In this document: positions 50,834 to 60,576 of the stretch, piece after piece
How the letters are laid out: every line of letters starts with the position of its first letter
How positions within the stretch are numbered: the stretch's first letter is position 1
DNA from: Dryocola boscaweniae
GTDB taxonomy: Bacteria; Pseudomonadota; Gammaproteobacteria; Enterobacterales; Enterobacteriaceae
NCBI RefSeq assembly: GCF_025215095.1
Contig: NZ_JALHAP010000076.1
Coordinates: forward strand, 62,001-126,000
Reading direction: 5' to 3'
DNA: 64,000 nt
The notes under the pieces: generated by a model
Database searches by the model: none
The model's input: only the letters and a program-made list of their open reading frames with translations
What the model was told of the DNA's origin: nothing
Program-made: the position numbers and the translations under genes

Positions 50834-51070
50834 TTATCTCATTCCAGAACTCATCATCACCAACGCAAGCCCGCTGGCAAATGCAACGCATGACGGCAGT
50901 AGCACGTAATGACGTAGACGCCTGTGAAACAGCATCGCCGTAGAAGCGACTAATCCCAACGCCACCAGCACCCGCCACTGGCTAAAGGACAAGTCCATGT
51001 ACACCAGCGCCGCGACTATCAAAGCTGGTACGATCGTTCCCCAGGCGCTTTCAAGGCTCCGTTGCAACAT
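50834..51070 (-). CDS. yjjZ: small membrane protein YjjZ (DUF1435)
   Basis: This 78-residue protein has three hydrophobic segments (about 13-26, 32-46 and 55-75) and the DUF1435 core RRLRHYVLLPSCVAFASGLA. E. coli YjjZ is of this family and also lies near fhuF. A strong Fur box is centred about 29 bp before the start, so expression under iron limitation is likely. Function is unknown. Confidence 0.88.
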   Translation of the reverse strand: MLQRSLESAWGTIVPALIVAALVYMDLSFSQWRVLVALGLVASTAMLFHRRLRHYVLLPSCVAFASGLALVMMSSGMR

Positions 51071-51089
51071 TATGCCTATCTCATCAATT

Positions 51090-51108
51090 GGTAATGATAA
51101 CCAATATC
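51090..51108. promoter_or_regulatory. Fur box upstream of yjjZ
   Basis: GGTAATGATAACCAATATC matches the 19-bp Fur consensus GATAATGATAATCATTATC at 16 positions. Confidence 0.85.
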
Positions 51109-51335
51109 ATATGATAACATTTCTCAGTTGTCAGCTATCGCAGTAACGTTTTTAGTCTGAATCAGAGCCGTTTTCATCATCGGATGACAGTTATTCACGA
51201 AGATGATAGATTTAGCCATAACGTTAATAAAACTCACCAATACAAAACACAACGTTAATCCGCTATCCGCAAATATAATTTTAAATCAATGCGAATTCAC
51301 ACTTCCAACACCTGACCTAAAGAATTAATTAAGCT

Positions 51336-52400
51336 ATGAGTGCAAAAAACTGGCGAGCCTTAAATAAAGGGAAGCATCAACTTTCTTTACGTTTATTTCT
51401 TTTACTGAACGCAATATCCGCCTGTTTCAGCATGGTGAGCCCTATCTACCACACGGCAGCTATTACCGTGCCTGTCGTTCTGGTTCTGCTGCTCAGCACG
51501 GCGTTTTTGATCTGGCAATTGGTTGATAAGCAAAGATTAATTAATATCAATTCGGTATCATTTCTGCTGGGGGTAATATGGGCGTGGCATGTGGTTATTA
51601 AAAATAACGCCATTCCTGCCACCGATGCATCATTTCTAATAATTGCTCTGCTGTCGATATTATTTATTGGTTCTATCTCTTTTATCAATAATTTACAGGC
51701 TTTCATCCTGCATTGCCTGCCGGTTGCGTTAACTATTGCATGGCTCGATCAGGGCGAACACTGGCCGCGCGTCCTTTACTCCATCGCTTTGCCCGCCATC
51801 GGCATCACCATTCAGCATATCATTCAGCGGCGTAATGATAAGTTCACCCAGCGGCTGATGAACAAGCTGCTGGAAGAGAAAGAGACGCTCAACGATCTAA
51901 GCATGATCGACCCGCTCACGGGCCTGTACAATCGCCGTGGCTTTCAAAACCGTCTTGAAAATGTCCTGGCGGCTGGCAGCGGCAACCACTACGTGCTGCT
52001 GCTCGATATCGACCATTTTAAAGCTTACAACGATAACTACGGCCACAGCATGGGTGATCAGGCGTTGATCCGTGTCTCTGCCGCTATTCGCGATGCGGTG
52101 CGCTCGCGTGATATCGTCACCCGCTACGGCGGCGAAGAGTTTATGGTCCTGCTGACAAATATTGATGCCGACGTAGCGCTGCAAACCGCTGAACGCATCC
52201 GTCAGCGCGTTTACGATCTGAAGATCCTGCATTTGTTTAACGAACAGGTAGCCACGAATGTCACCATCAGTATCGGTCTTTCCCCGCTTGAGGATGACGG
52301 CATCGACGAGGCGCTGAGAATGGCTGACCAAGCGCTTTATCGCGCCAAAGGCCAGGGCCGCAATAACATTCTCACCAGCGATTCTTTGCAGGCGGCGTGA
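51336..52400 (+). CDS. membrane-bound diguanylate cyclase (GGDEF)
   Basis: This enzyme would make cyclic di-GMP from two GTP. Residues 1-180 contain about six hydrophobic segments that resemble a MASE-type sensory membrane region. A short coiled coil (RLMNKLLEEKETLNDLS) leads to the GGDEF domain at about 190-350. The active-site motif is YGGEEFMVLL, and an inhibitory-site RxxD (RSRD) lies five residues before it, so product inhibition is likely. The signal sensed is unknown. It sits between the Fur-controlled yjjZ and fhuF but has no obvious Fur box of its own. Confidence 0.92.
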   Translation: MSAKNWRALNKGKHQLSLRLFLLLNAISACFSMVSPIYHTAAITVPVVLVLLLSTAFLIWQLVDKQRLININSVSFLLGVIWAWHVVIKNNAIPATDASFLIIALLSILFIGSISFINNLQAFILHCLPVALTIAWLDQGEHWPRVLYSIALPAIGITIQHIIQRRNDKFTQRLMNKLLEEKETLNDLSMIDPLTGLYNRRGFQNRLENVLAAGSGNHYVLLLDIDHFKAYNDNYGHSMGDQALIRVSAAIRDAVRSRDIVTRYGGEEFMVLLTNIDADVALQTAERIRQRVYDLKILHLFNEQVATNVTISIGLSPLEDDGIDEALRMADQALYRAKGQGRNNILTSDSLQAA

Positions 52401-52474
52401 ACAACGCCGTTCTTTTTCACCCCACCCGCACAGAGCGCACATTTTCATCTTGCTAACGGCTTTGCCTATAGTTA

Positions 52475-52496
52475 GGATTGGCAATCATTATCATTT
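52475..52496. promoter_or_regulatory. Fur box upstream of fhuF
   Basis: GGCAATCATTATCATTT contains overlapping ATCATTATC hexamer-type repeats; the best 19-bp window matches the Fur consensus at 13 positions. It lies about 25 bp before the fhuF start. Confidence 0.75.
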
Positions 52497-52518
52497 AGAT
52501 TACCGGTCGTATCAGGCG

Positions 52519-53307
52519 ATGGCGTTTCAGTCCCAACAGTTTATTGATGACATTGCATGGCAGACGCCTTTTCGGCGCGCTGAGCCGCGGCTTGCGGACG
52601 AATTACGCGACCACTTCACATCCCATCGCGCGTATTTCAACGATATCGTTAAGCTAAATGAAACCACACCAGATAATGCTCTGACCTTCTATCAGTGGGC
52701 CCAGCCGGCGACGTTAACTTCCCTGATGGCCTGCTACGCCGATCATATCTATCGCAACCAGCCCGAGCTGCCGCGCGAAGGCAAACCGCTGAAGTCCCTT
52801 TGGGCGCAGTGGTATCTCGGTTTACTGGTTCCGCCTTTGTTAATGGCGCTGATTACCCATCCACGCGCGCTGGATATCGACCCGGCGCACATTCGCGCTG
52901 AGTTTCATGAAACGGGCCGAGCGGCCGCTTTCTGGCTGGACGTTCAGGAAGACGCTGCCGCAACGGTATTACCGCTTCGCCTGCGCGTGGAGAAACTCAT
53001 CGTTAAAGGCATGATGCCGGTTGTTGACGCGCTGGAAGACAGCGGTGACATTAACGGCAAGCTGATCTGGGCAAATACCGGCTATCTCATCAACTGGTTC
53101 CTGGGCGAGATGAAAGACCTGGTCTGCGATGAAACCGTTGCCGACCTGCGTCACGCCTGTTTCTTCGAAAAACAGCTTTCTGATGGCCGGGACAATCCGC
53201 TTTACCGCACCGTGGTACCACGTGAAGGATTGCTGGTTCGTCGCACCTGCTGCCAGCGTTACAAGCTGCCGGATGTTCAGGGCTGCGGCGACTGCACTTT
53301 AAAATAA
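52519..53307 (+). CDS. fhuF: siderophore-iron reductase FhuF
   Basis: FhuF is a [2Fe-2S] protein that reduces ferric hydroxamate siderophores in the cytoplasm. The ATG at 52519 gives 262 residues, the E. coli length; the longer frame from 52450 runs through the Fur box. The C-terminal cluster ligands are CC-x10-C-x2-C in CCQRYKLPDVQGCGDC. A conserved core is RNQPELPREGKPLKSLWAQW. Iron control by Fur is supported by the upstream box. Confidence 0.95.
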   Translation: MAFQSQQFIDDIAWQTPFRRAEPRLADELRDHFTSHRAYFNDIVKLNETTPDNALTFYQWAQPATLTSLMACYADHIYRNQPELPREGKPLKSLWAQWYLGLLVPPLLMALITHPRALDIDPAHIRAEFHETGRAAAFWLDVQEDAAATVLPLRLRVEKLIVKGMMPVVDALEDSGDINGKLIWANTGYLINWFLGEMKDLVCDETVADLRHACFFEKQLSDGRDNPLYRTVVPREGLLVRRTCCQRYKLPDVQGCGDCTLK

Positions 53308-53332
53308 AACGGCGGGTTTCCCCGCCGTTTTC
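53304..53332. terminator. bidirectional terminator between fhuF and the PTS IIC gene
   Basis: AAAACGGCGGG and CCCGCCGTTTT arms around TTTC, symmetrical for the two convergent genes. Confidence 0.9.
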
Positions 53333-53345
53333 ACATCTGAAACGC

Positions 53346-54692
53346 TTACGCTGCCTGCTGGCTTGCTTCACCAGAAGCTTTCTGCGCCTCTTGCGCTTCC
53401 TGCTCAAGCAACTGCTTCTCGTACACTTTAAAGAACGGGAAGTAGATGATGGCGGAAACGACGGCCAGCAACACCACCAGAATCGCCGCACGGAAATCCC
53501 AGCCCAGCGCCCAGGCCGCGCCAATTGGCGCCGGCGCCGTCCACGGCACAACAGAAATGACGCGCCCAATCAGATCCATCTTCATTGCACCCCACGCCAG
53601 CACGGCGTTAACCATCGGCGCCAGCAGGAACGGAATAAAGAACACCGGGTTCATAACGATTGGCGTACCGAAAATAACCGGTTCGTTAATGTTAAAGCAG
53701 GTTGGCACGATACTCAGGCGGCCAATGGAACGCAGGTGGGCCGATTTACTGCGCAGGTAGCAAATGACCAGTCCCATGGTAGCGCCGGAGCCACCGACTA
53801 CGATAAAGAACGTCCAGAAGGCTTCCATAAAGATATGCGGCAGTGGCGCGCCCTGCGCCAGCGCACTCTGATTCATTCCGAGGTTGGTCAGCCAGAACAT
53901 TTGCAGCATGCCTGAAACAATCGCCGCGCCGTGAATCCCCGCAAACCACAGCAGGTGGCCAATCAGCACCGCCAGCAGAATCGCCGGCAGAGAGTCCGCC
54001 GCGGAAACCAGCGGTTTGAACAGCGACATAATGGCCTGTGGGATAAGCATATCGAACTGCGACTGAATGAACAGGCTCAGCGGATACAGCGTCAGCACCA
54101 CAACCAGCACCGGGATCAGCAGATCAAAGGAGTTTTTGATCATCGGCGGCACCTGGTCCGGTAGCTTGATGCCAATGTTATGCGCCTTCAGGAAACGCAT
54201 CATCTCAACGCAGTAAACCGCCACCAGAATCGCGGTGAAAATACCCGTACCGCCCAGGCTATCTACCGGCAACGCCCCTTCGGTTTTTGGCGCGGCAACC
54301 AGCAGGAATGCCATCAGCGACAGCATGGCGCACATAAACGGATCAAGACCGTGTGACTTCACATAGTGCTTGCCCAGGTTATAGGCGATAGCCGCGCAGA
54401 TATAGATGGACATGATGCCCATCGTCATATCAAACGGCGTAAGGATCTGCCCTTCGAAATGTTTGGCTGCATCCAGCCACGCGCGGGCGAAGCCCCAGGT
54501 GGTGGTTGGCGAGAATGGAGGATATGCAAAGACCAGCAGGAACGATCCAACAATCATAAATGGCATGGCGGAGATAAATCCGTCGCGGATAGCCATAACA
54601 TGTCGTTGGGCCGAGATCCGCCCGGCTACCGGGCTGACATAGTTTTCAACAAAACGAAAAATCAAATTAAAGGCGGCATGGTTAGAAGACAT
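53346..54692 (-). CDS. PTS lactose/cellobiose-family EIIC permease
   Basis: This 448-residue EIIC component of the Lac family carries about ten membrane segments and would translocate a beta-linked disaccharide or similar sugar. Family signatures are FNINEPVIFGTPIVMNPVFF near residue 330 and SSNHAAFNLIFRFVENYVSPVAGRIS-like N terminus. It follows a IIB gene by 13 bp on the same strand. No IIA gene and no phospho-glycosidase lies beside it, so it depends on partners elsewhere. The C-terminal tail is Gln/Ala/Glu-rich. Confidence 0.92.
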   Translation of the reverse strand: MSSNHAAFNLIFRFVENYVSPVAGRISAQRHVMAIRDGFISAMPFMIVGSFLLVFAYPPFSPTTTWGFARAWLDAAKHFEGQILTPFDMTMGIMSIYICAAIAYNLGKHYVKSHGLDPFMCAMLSLMAFLLVAAPKTEGALPVDSLGGTGIFTAILVAVYCVEMMRFLKAHNIGIKLPDQVPPMIKNSFDLLIPVLVVVLTLYPLSLFIQSQFDMLIPQAIMSLFKPLVSAADSLPAILLAVLIGHLLWFAGIHGAAIVSGMLQMFWLTNLGMNQSALAQGAPLPHIFMEAFWTFFIVVGGSGATMGLVICYLRSKSAHLRSIGRLSIVPTCFNINEPVIFGTPIVMNPVFFIPFLLAPMVNAVLAWGAMKMDLIGRVISVVPWTAPAPIGAAWALGWDFRAAILVVLLAVVSAIIYFPFFKVYEKQLLEQEAQEAQKASGEASQQAA

Positions 54693-54705
54693 AGTCGTTC
54701 TCCAG

Positions 54706-55011
54706 TCAGGCTATCAACGCGAGTGCATCAGCGAGAATTTTATCGCCGCGCATCATTCCGTAATCCATAGAGTTGATCACCGTGACCGGGATCTGTTTAG
54801 GTGCTGCCTGTGCTTTGAAATCCTCCAGACGATATTTGATTTGTGGCCCGAGTAAACAGCAATCATAACCGGGCATAACATCAGTGAACTCTTCAATGCC
54901 AACCGCTTTAATTTCTACGTCAATCTGTTGCACTAAAGCGGCTTGCTTCATCCTGTTCACGACCATGCTGGTAGACATACCAGCGGCACAGCATAAAAGG
55001 ATACGTTTCAT
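54706..55011 (-). CDS. PTS lactose/cellobiose-family EIIB component
   Basis: This 101-residue phosphotransfer protein has the active-site loop CCAAGMSTSMVV; alignment with ChbB makes C8 the phosphorylated cysteine. It would pass phosphate from an EIIA, absent from the window, to the sugar carried by the adjacent IIC. A 31-bp perfect palindrome lies about 65 bp before its start. Confidence 0.93.
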   Translation of the reverse strand: MKRILLCCAAGMSTSMVVNRMKQAALVQQIDVEIKAVGIEEFTDVMPGYDCCLLGPQIKYRLEDFKAQAAPKQIPVTVINSMDYGMMRGDKILADALALIA

Positions 55012-55074
55012 AGACTGCTCTTATTATCAGGTACAGGGGTGGTTACAGATTCAGTATTCCTCGCTCTTCGTCTT

Positions 55075-55105
55075 ACTGCAACCGGTTACTGTAACCGGTT
55101 GCAGT
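55075..55105. promoter_or_regulatory. 31-bp perfect palindrome with two LacI-type operator cores
   Basis: ACTGCAACCGGTTAC, a central T, and GTAACCGGTTGCAGT are perfect reverse complements. Each half contains an AACCGGTT core, and TGTAACCGGTTGCA (55090-55103) is itself a LacI/GalR-family style operator. It precedes the IIB gene and the divergent YbaK-family gene, whose start is at 55220. No LacI-family gene is present in the window. Confidence 0.85.
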
Positions 55106-55219
55106 GATTGTGAAGGAGATCCAGAATTCGCTGAATTTAAGCGGCTGCGTTGGCGATAAGCGGTTTACAAAAAGCAGGGCCTTATGCGAAATTATTTGCA
55201 GCCCAATCAGGAGAAACAC

Positions 55220-55678
55220 ATGAGTCTGCAGTCTGTGCGGCAATTCTTTGCCGACCACGCCCCCGATATCGACATTATCGAACTTAATCAAAGCACTGCC
55301 ACCGTAGCCCTTGCCGCCGTCGCGCATAACGTTGAACCCGGTCAGATTGCCAAGACGCTGTCACTGAAAGTCAAAAACGACATTATTCTTGTCGTTGCAA
55401 AAGGAGATGCACGACTGGACAACAAAAAGCTCAAAGCCGCCTTCGGCGCGAAAGCCCGCATGCTCAGCAGCGACGAAGTCGTCACCTGGACCGGCCATCC
55501 TGTCGGCGGCGTTTGCCCATTCGGCCTTGAAAACCCGCTGGCCGTATATTGCGACATCACGCTTAAACAATATGACGAAGTGCTTCCCGCTGCGGGCGCC
55601 ATTCACAGTGCGGTACGCATATCGCCCGAGCGTTTAGCCGAACTGACTGCTGCAAAATGGATTGATGTTTGCCTTTAA
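55220..55678 (+). CDS. YbaK/EbsC-family aminoacyl-tRNA deacylase-like protein
   Basis: This 152-residue single-domain YbaK/ProX-type protein starts at ATG 55220 behind AGGAGA. Characteristic segments are GQIAKTLSLKV near residue 42 (conserved lysine), VAKGDARLDNKKLK near 66 and GHPVGGVCPFGL near 98. Relatives hydrolyse misacylated tRNA such as Cys-tRNA(Pro) or Ala-tRNA(Pro); the exact substrate here is not clear. It is divergent from the PTS genes and convergent with the AraC-type gene. Confidence 0.88.
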   Translation: MSLQSVRQFFADHAPDIDIIELNQSTATVALAAVAHNVEPGQIAKTLSLKVKNDIILVVAKGDARLDNKKLKAAFGAKARMLSSDEVVTWTGHPVGGVCPFGLENPLAVYCDITLKQYDEVLPAAGAIHSAVRISPERLAELTAAKWIDVCL

Positions 55679-55701
55679 GGCAAAGAAAACCCTTAACATA
55701 G

Positions 55702-56604
55702 TTAACGAATCAACTTCTTGTCCGGAACGCTATCCCACACCGGGGCTATGCGAAACGCTTTTGGCGTGGCCCCGGTGTGGCGACGGAAGAAACGTGAAAA
55801 ATAAGTCGCGTCGCTAAAGCCAAGGTAATCAGAAATCTGGCTGATGGTCATGCTGGTGTAGAGCAGGCTGCGTTTTGCCTCCAGCATCAGCCGCTGATGC
55901 AAAACGCCCAGCGCGCTGTGGCCATAAAACTCATGGCAAAGCGTATTGAGATGCACGCTTGATAAGCCAATCAGGCTCGCATAATGCGCAATGGAAAGAT
56001 GCTCGCGATAATGGCTTTCTACCAGCTTATTAAAACGACGAATAACGCAACGCCTGCGCTCCACTTTGTCGCGGCCGATAAGCGCTGGTTTACATTGCCG
56101 GTTCAACCAGACAAGCAGCGCGCTTATCAGCGAGTGGATCATCATATCTCGCGCCTCACCATCGCCCTCATATTCGTTTTGCAAAGTGTGAAACAGAGTA
56201 TTAATTTGTCCGCGCGAAGCTTTAACCGGCACGCAGGCGGCCTGCATGAGCACCTGTAAAGGACGGCCAAACTGCTCCTCAAACTGGGCAATCAGCGGCG
56301 CGGCAAACGAAAGCGAATAACCCTGAGTGCCCGGGGCAAAACGAAAACCGTGGATGCAAAGCGCAGGCACAATCTGCAAACAGGCCTGGTTCACGCGCCG
56401 CCTTGTCCCCTCAATTTCAATCTCCGCCTGCCCTTTGTGCATATACAACAACTGCACCAGATCGGCATGTTGATGCACGCGAATATTCCATTCATACAGG
56501 CTGCTGCGGCTATGAATAGATTCACAATGCAGCAGTTCCGGCGTCGGCCAGTTAAGGCTTTCACCGTAAAGCTTAAAGACGGGAACGATATTGTTAAGGC
56601 TCAT
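55702..56604 (-). CDS. AraC-family transcriptional regulator, probably of pobA
   Basis: This 300-residue protein has an N-terminal cupin-like effector domain and a C-terminal AraC double HTH (about 195-290, LSSVHLNTLCHEFYG and YLGFSDATYFSRFFRRHTG). It is 71 bp downstream of pobA on the same strand. AraC-type PobR proteins activate p-hydroxybenzoate hydroxylase genes in several bacteria, so by position it is the likely activator of pobA. The tandem layout would allow it to be co-transcribed with its target. Confidence 0.85.
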   Translation of the reverse strand: MSLNNIVPVFKLYGESLNWPTPELLHCESIHSRSSLYEWNIRVHQHADLVQLLYMHKGQAEIEIEGTRRRVNQACLQIVPALCIHGFRFAPGTQGYSLSFAAPLIAQFEEQFGRPLQVLMQAACVPVKASRGQINTLFHTLQNEYEGDGEARDMMIHSLISALLVWLNRQCKPALIGRDKVERRRCVIRRFNKLVESHYREHLSIAHYASLIGLSSVHLNTLCHEFYGHSALGVLHQRLMLEAKRSLLYTSMTISQISDYLGFSDATYFSRFFRRHTGATPKAFRIAPVWDSVPDKKLIR

Positions 56605-56675
56605 CTTTCGCTCATAGTGGCAACAGGCGTCCTCTTTCGCCGGAATAAGTGTAGCGCATTCAACTCGCTTGCTTG

Positions 56676-57884
<1,209 letters not shown>

Positions 57885-58026
57885 TTATTTGTTTGTTTTA
57901 TTTGTGTAAATAAAATGAGTGCATCTGCATTTTTGCATTCCAAAGAAGAAAAAGAAGGGCAATAACTGACTAAAACGTGCACTTTTCGAAACTCGGGCAG
58001 AACTGTGGGCAGGTTCAAATTTTGAG

Positions 58027-58040
58027 GAAAATGTAGACAA
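58027..58040. repeat. direct repeat flanking the hydrolase gene, copy 1
   Basis: GAAAATGTAGACAA occurs here and at 59144-59157; with the six preceding bases (TTTGAG here, TTTGAT there) 19 of 20 bases agree. The copies lie 1,117 bp apart on either side of the alpha/beta hydrolase gene. Confidence 0.8.
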
Positions 58041-58132
58041 GGCGTCTGTCCCGGACAATGAATGCTCCGGGATGCCTGAATGTCAGATAAAGGATTTAGA
58101 TAAATGGAAATAAACGAGGAAAAGCCCCGGAA

Positions 58133-58996
58133 TTAACCCTTCATAAGATTCATCATTTGCTTAAACATATTACTTTCGCTATTGGCTAACTCATTAACCA
58201 GCGTGAAGTGGTTGTTACGTTGATCGTCAAGCAGGCTAACGTCATAGCCTTTTTCTCTACAAGCATTGAAATAAAGTTGGGTTTGGTTACGAAAACCCAG
58301 TGTTTCTTTTGCGCCAACGTCCAATAAAATACGCGGAGCATTCTCTTTCTCAGGAAGATTGAATATCGGGCTTAATAATTTTGCCTGTTCAGGAATAAGG
58401 CGCATCCATTCATTGATATAAGTCTCGCACAAGGGGCGAATATCATACAGCCCGCTTAACCCTAAAGCGCCTTTAATAACATTAGTCGGCACCCGATAGC
58501 TTTTCTGCCAGTTATCGGCGATTAACATCCCCGTCAGATGTCCGCCGGCTGAGCTTCCACCAACAAAAATACGTTCAGGGTCAATGCCAAATGGCGCTGA
58601 ATGATGGTACAACCAGGCGATTGCGCTGCGAACCTGCCGGACAATTTCGGCAAGCGTAGCTTCAGGCTGCAAGGTATATTCCAGTGTCGCCACCGCGACA
58701 CCGTGCCGGGTAAAACTTTCGGCCATCGAACAGGCATCTTCTTTACTTTGTGAATGCCAGTAACCGCCGTGAATAAAAACAAAAAGAGGCGCGGGTTGCT
58801 TTAACGCGGGAAATAAATCCAGACGTTCATCTGCTCCCATTCCATAATGCAAATCATAAATACCCGCAGTACGAGCTTTTGCCCTTGCGGCCAACTGGCT
58901 GTATTCCACCATGCAGGCATCAAAGTCTTCTACTGAGGCCCGGGCATTATACTGAATATTTCGGGCGTCAATATTTTGAAATTCCACATCGATCAT
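58133..58996 (-). CDS. alpha/beta hydrolase (esterase / kynurenine formamidase-like)
   Basis: This 287-residue alpha/beta hydrolase has the oxyanion motif FIHGGYWHSQSKED near residue 73, the nucleophile elbow VGGSSAGGHLTGM near 145, an acid residue region near 225-255 and a histidine in RNNHFTLVNELA near 263. The HGGYW form is typical of the kynurenine formamidase-like and carboxylesterase group; the substrate is unknown. Its base composition is visibly richer in A and T than its neighbours, and direct repeats flank it, which suggests separate acquisition. Confidence 0.85.
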   Translation of the reverse strand: MIDVEFQNIDARNIQYNARASVEDFDACMVEYSQLAARAKARTAGIYDLHYGMGADERLDLFPALKQPAPLFVFIHGGYWHSQSKEDACSMAESFTRHGVAVATLEYTLQPEATLAEIVRQVRSAIAWLYHHSAPFGIDPERIFVGGSSAGGHLTGMLIADNWQKSYRVPTNVIKGALGLSGLYDIRPLCETYINEWMRLIPEQAKLLSPIFNLPEKENAPRILLDVGAKETLGFRNQTQLYFNACREKGYDVSLLDDQRNNHFTLVNELANSESNMFKQMMNLMKG

Positions 58997-59143
58997 TATT
59001 AATTTCCTTATTATGGCTTAATTAACAGAAGAGCTGTTGGCAAAAAATCCACCTGCGAATATATAGTAAATTTGACCTAAGATTTAACGACATAAAGTGC
59101 TTTTGTAGGCGGCGGTCAACGCCGTACGACGCCTTCCTTTGAT

Positions 59144-59157
59144 GAAAATGTAGACAA
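59144..59157. repeat. direct repeat flanking the hydrolase gene, copy 2
   Basis: Second copy of GAAAATGTAGACAA, about 120 bp before yjjP. See the copy at 58027. Confidence 0.8.
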
Positions 59158-59277
59158 AACGGCTTATCTGAAGAAAGGTTGATCCAGACCGCCTCAGTGC
59201 AGGCAGGAGCATATGCTATTAATAAGCAGTCTTAATTTTGAGCGGTCGCGCCGCTATTTCATTTTCCAGGGCAAAGC

Positions 59278-60054
59278 ATGCAGACAGACGACAACGTACA
59301 GCGGGAAGTCACCCGCTTGTGTATTCAGTGCGCGCTTTTTTTATTGCAGCACGGTGCTGAAAGCGCGCTGGTTGAAGAACTCTCCACTCGCTTAGGCATC
59401 GCGTTGGGTATGGACAGCGTTGAAAGCTCCATCTCAGCGAACGCTATTGTGCTCAGCACCATTAAAAATAATCAGTGCCTGACTACCACACGTAAAAACA
59501 TCGACCGCGGCATCAATATGCACGTCGTCACCGAAGTGCAGCATATTGTGATTATGGCCGAACATAAGCTGCTGGATTATAAAGACGTTTTGAAACGCTT
59601 CTCGCATATTAAACCCCTGCGTTATCCTCGCTGGCTGGTGGTGCTGATGGTGGGATTATCCTGCGCCTGTTTCTGCAAGCTGAACAACGGCGGCTGGGAA
59701 GGCGCATTCGTCGCCTTTGTGGCAAGCTCCGTGGCGATGTATGTACGCCAGGTGCTGACGCAGCGCCATTTGCATCCGCAAATTAACTTCTGCATCACCG
59801 CTTTTATCGCCACCACCGTCTCCGGCCTGTTAATAACCAAGGGGCCCTTTGCCAGTACATCAAACATAGCGATGGCGGCAAGCGTTCTGCTGCTGGTGCC
59901 GGGCTTTCCATTAATCAACGCCGTGGCGGATATGTTCAAAGGCCACGTCAATACCGGCCTTGCACGCTGGGCTATGGCGAGCCTGCTAACGCTCGCCACC
60001 TGCATCGGGGTAGTTATGGCAATGGCTATCTGGGGGCTGCGCGGATGGGCATAA
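59278..60054 (+). CDS. yjjP: succinate exporter subunit YjjP (ThrE N-terminal-type)
   Basis: YjjP with YjjB forms a two-component inner membrane exporter reported to export succinate in E. coli. The 258-residue protein has a cytosolic N-terminal domain (about 1-115) and five hydrophobic segments in the second half. The segment [16 protein letters not shown] is typical of the ThrE superfamily. Its end overlaps the yjjB start by 10 bp, so translation is coupled. Confidence 0.93.
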   Translation: MQTDDNVQREVTRLCIQCALFLLQHGAESALVEELSTRLGIALGMDSVESSISANAIVLSTIKNNQCLTTTRKNIDRGINMHVVTEVQHIVIMAEHKLLDYKDVLKRFSHIKPLRYPRWLVVLMVGLSCACFCKLNNGGWEGAFVAFVASSVAMYVRQVLTQRHLHPQINFCITAFIATTVSGLLITKGPFASTSNIAMAASVLLLVPGFPLINAVADMFKGHVNTGLARWAMASLLTLATCIGVVMAMAIWGLRGWA

Positions 60055-60518
60055 TAGATTTCATCTTCGCGTTAATGCAGGACATGGCGCTGGCGGCAGT
60101 CCCGGCCGTAGGCTTTGCGCTGGTCTTCAACGTGCCGCACCGGGCGTTGCCTTATTGCGCATTGCTTGGCGCAATAGGACACGGTTCGCGCATGGCAATG
60201 ATGACCGCAGGTTTCAATATAGAGTGGAGTTCGTTTATTGCCGCCATTCTGGTAGGTATGATCGGCATTCAGTGGTCGCGCTGGTACCTTGCTCATCCGA
60301 AGGTCTTTACCGTGGCGGCGGTCATTCCGATGTTTCCCGGGATCTCAGCTTACACCGCGATGATTTCCGCCGTTAAAATGAGCCACTTCGGCTACAGCGA
60401 AGACCTGCTAATCCAACTGGTGACGAACTTCCTCAAAGCGTCGTTTATCGTGGGCGCCCTGTCGATTGGCCTTTCGCTTCCGGGTTTATGGCTTTATCGC
60501 AAGCGTCCTCGCGTTTAA
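60045..60518 (+). CDS. yjjB: succinate exporter subunit YjjB (ThrE_2-type)
   Basis: This 157-residue membrane protein with four to five hydrophobic segments is the small partner of YjjP. The segments [20 protein letters not shown] and [18 protein letters not shown] are typical of the ThrE_2 family. It starts within the end of yjjP. In E. coli dnaT-dnaC follow next; here a TetR-family gene does. Confidence 0.93.
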   Translation: MGIIDFIFALMQDMALAAVPAVGFALVFNVPHRALPYCALLGAIGHGSRMAMMTAGFNIEWSSFIAAILVGMIGIQWSRWYLAHPKVFTVAAVIPMFPGISAYTAMISAVKMSHFGYSEDLLIQLVTNFLKASFIVGALSIGLSLPGLWLYRKRPRV

Positions 60519-60576
60519 CCTGATGTAATGTAAGAAACCAGCCCTGTTACGTAGCCGATAACCTTAAGGAGCCCGA

